From: Candidatus Merdenecus merdavium
Lineage (GTDB): Bacteria > Bacillota > Clostridia > Lachnospirales > Lachnospiraceae
Length of the DNA stretch: 14,630 bases
Direction of reading: 5' to 3'
Assembly (NCBI GenBank): GCA_018715425.1
Contig: DVLR01000115.1
Span: 1 to 14,630, forward strand
A program made the position numbers and the translations under genes. Of the stretch, positions 13,073 to 14,630 are shown in pieces; position 1 is the stretch's first letter; each line of letters starts with the position of its first letter. Below the pieces are notes generated by a model. It saw only the letters and a list, made by a program, of their open reading frames with translations. It was not told where the DNA came from and did not search any database.

Positions 13073-13990
13073 CTAACCCCATAAGTTCTTAGGATATACT
13101 CCCTCCTCTATGAGTTTAGAAAATTCAGCCTCTACAATTTCTTTATCTTCTCGATATGTAATGCCAAACCAACGATCCGTTGTTTCAAGGACTTTAACCT
13201 TGGCTTTTTCCTCTTTTAATAATTCCTCTATAATATTAGGTAATAGGTACTCCGCCTTGTCCAAATTTTCTGTGTTTTTTGCAAAAAAGTCCTTAAATCC
13301 TTCTTCTAGATAATCGAAGAAATCAGGTGTACCTGCCCACATATTCATAGATACTTTATTCTTTGGATGAATCCATGCTTCTATTTCTGGATCATTGCAT
13401 ATGATTTTTCCATCCCCAAGGGCTTTGATTCCTCTTGTTTCGTATACATGTAATAGATATTCGTTTTCATCTACCTGACAGATTCCGCGAGTTACTGTAC
13501 CATTTTCACTTAAGGTATTTTCTAGGATAAATCCTCCCATTCCCATAGAAAACTTATGAGTATCCTTAACATTGGTTATTAGAAACTTATGTAATTTTCT
13601 AAATATCTCTTTTCCGTAATAATCATCGGCATTGATCACTACAAAAGGATCTTTTACTACATCTTTGCAACATAATAATGCATGTCCAGTCCCCCAAGGT
13701 TTTGTTCTACTAGCTTGTAGAGTAACACCCTCTGGAATATCCCATGTTTCTTGGTAAACATATTCTATCTTTACCTTCTTGGCGATTCTATCACCAATGG
13801 CTTCTTTGAATTCCTTCTCGATATCCTTACGAATAATTATAACAACCTTATCAAATCCCGCTTCCACTGCATCATAAATAGAGTAATCCATTATGATTTC
13901 ACCATTTGGTCCCATCTTCGCAAGTTGTTTGATTCCTCCTCCAAATCTAGAACCTATACCTGCAGCCATAATAATCAACGTTGTAGTCAC
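13073..13990 (-). CDS. Sugar-phosphate nucleotidyltransferase-like protein
   Basis: This 305-residue protein has a nucleotidyltransferase (GT-A-like) fold that would join a nucleoside triphosphate to a sugar or other phosphate. The N-terminal signature A-A-G11-I-G-S-R15-F-G-G with K21-Q binds the nucleotide. K97-P-W-G-T-G-H-A-L-L contacts the base. I-N120-A-D-D-Y-Y-G126 provides the metal-binding aspartates. The C-terminal part (about 200-305) is specific to this subgroup, which I recognise only as an uncharacterised family found in Clostridia. The start is GTG at 13990, with GGAGG about 10 nt upstream (cctcc at 14000-14004). No convincing promoter is visible upstream, where the IS3 remnant begins, so an insertion may have replaced the original promoter region. 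The PLD-like gene lies 94 bp downstream with its own promoter. Confidence 0.85.
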   Translation of the reverse strand: MTTTLIIMAAGIGSRFGGGIKQLAKMGPNGEIIMDYSIYDAVEAGFDKVVIIIRKDIEKEFKEAIGDRIAKKVKIEYVYQETWDIPEGVTLQASRTKPWGTGHALLCCKDVVKDPFVVINADDYYGKEIFRKLHKFLITNVKDTHKFSMGMGGFILENTLSENGTVTRGICQVDENEYLLHVYETRGIKALGDGKIICNDPEIEAWIHPKNKVSMNMWAGTPDFFDYLEEGFKDFFAKNTENLDKAEYLLPNIIEELLKEEKAKVKVLETTDRWFGITYREDKEIVEAEFSKLIEEGVYPKNLWG

Positions 13991-14630
13991 GATTTATAAC
14001 CTCCTATATCTTCTTTTGTAAAATTAATTTCTAGTAGATAAAAAACAATGTAAAATAAATAATTTTTAGCTTGGACTTGTGTCGATAGCTTAGGCACAAA
14101 AAGGTTAACTTTCTGTGCTACTACACTTCCATAAGAATGTACTGCATGTGGGGTCATATAACCTATAGAACCAAGAATCTTTTTTCTGTTATACCAACAT
14201 TCAATATATTCAAAGATTGCCTTACGAGCAACATTGGAATCATAGTATTTATAGTGATTGACTTCTTCTTTCATACTGAATGGAAGGATTCTATACAAGC
14301 ATTATCATACGGATTACCTTTTCTACTATAAGAATAAATCATTCCTTTTGAACTAAGTAGGCTCTCAAATTCATGACTTGTATATTGCGAACCCAAGTCG
14401 CTGTGTAGGATCATTCCTTCTATTACTTTAATATTTAAGCAAGGATTTTCAACCACCTTTACAGCTAAATCCACAGTCATAGAAGTACCGTATGCATAGC
14501 CTATTATTTTCTTACGAAACAGATCCATGACTGATGCAAGATATGTCCATCCGTCCCAGATGGTATTGATATAAGTTATATCTGTACACCACTTTTGATT
14601 TATACTTGTAGTCCCAAAGTCTCTATCCAT
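13987..14630 (-). pseudogene. IS3-family transposase OrfB, frameshifted and cut by the window edge
   Basis: Two overlapping minus-strand frames together encode the rve/DDE integrase core of an IS3-family OrfB. The upstream frame (14630-14271) has W14-C-T-D17-I-T, the second Asp D78 in L-H-S-D-L-G-S-Q-Y, and E114 in N-A-C-I-E-S-F-H-S (D78 to E114 with 35 residues between). It then hits TGA at 14273-14271. The frame one base over resumes exactly at that point (ATG at 14274-14272 overlapping the TGA) with K-E-E-V-N-H-Y-K-Y-Y-D-S-N and the usual E-Y-I-x2-W-Y-N-R-K-x5-S-I-G-Y-M-T-P. A single-base loss near 14274 explains this. Transposase similarity ends near 14137. The frame then reads on through apparently noncoding sequence and stops only at 13987, inside the GTG of the next gene. 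The 5' part and any OrfA lie beyond the edge. Confidence 0.85.

Overview
The window looks like chromosomal DNA of a low-GC anaerobic Bacillota, most likely a Lachnospiraceae/Clostridium-type organism. This rests on AT-rich DNA, strong GGAGG ribosome sites, sigma-A type promoters (TTGACA/TATAAT), a two-iron superoxide reductase, a sugar ABC transporter with no ATPase of its own, and a split two-gene transketolase. The species is inference; no rRNA or tRNA is present.

Layout. (1) 98-4192 is an oxidative and sulfur-stress block. A desulfoferrodoxin (dfx, minus) has its own promoter and a strong terminator. A Crp/Fnr-family regulator (plus) follows, preceded in frame by what looks like the 5' end of an Rpn/PD-(D/E)XK transposase-type gene. 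Convergent to it is a two-gene minus-strand operon: a single-domain rhodanese, then a CoA-disulfide/persulfide reductase carrying its own C-terminal rhodanese. That operon has a TATAAT box with a near-canonical Crp-type palindrome centred about 40 bp upstream of the predicted transcription start, so the neighbouring regulator is a natural candidate activator. (2) 4255-4463 holds a long hairpin and an array of 17-bp tandem repeats. (3) 4464-9898 is a six-gene minus-strand sugar operon: substrate-binding lipoprotein, two permeases, transketolase N-half, transketolase C-half, and a small cupin. It starts from a near-consensus promoter whose -35 box overlaps the -35 box of a divergent XRE regulator (plus). 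Between and beside these promoters lie a symmetric GTAC element and a 16-bp LacI-family-like palindrome. (4) 10479-11401 is a stand-alone SDR dehydrogenase with its own promoter and terminator. (5) 11569-13990 holds a membrane-anchored phospholipase D/cardiolipin-synthase-like protein and a sugar nucleotidyltransferase-like protein. (6) 13987-14630 is a frameshifted IS3-family transposase OrfB that runs off the right edge.

How the genes may work together. Dfx removes superoxide, and the rhodanese/CoADR pair handles persulfide or CoA-disulfide sulfur under Crp/Fnr control. The sugar operon imports an unknown carbohydrate, using an ATPase encoded elsewhere, and couples uptake to a dedicated transketolase. 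No kinase, isomerase or glycosidase is present to reveal the substrate. Several computed starts upstream of the real genes were rejected because a good ribosome site lies at an internal ATG: the Crp/Fnr regulator, both rhodanese-containing genes, the XRE regulator and the PLD protein.
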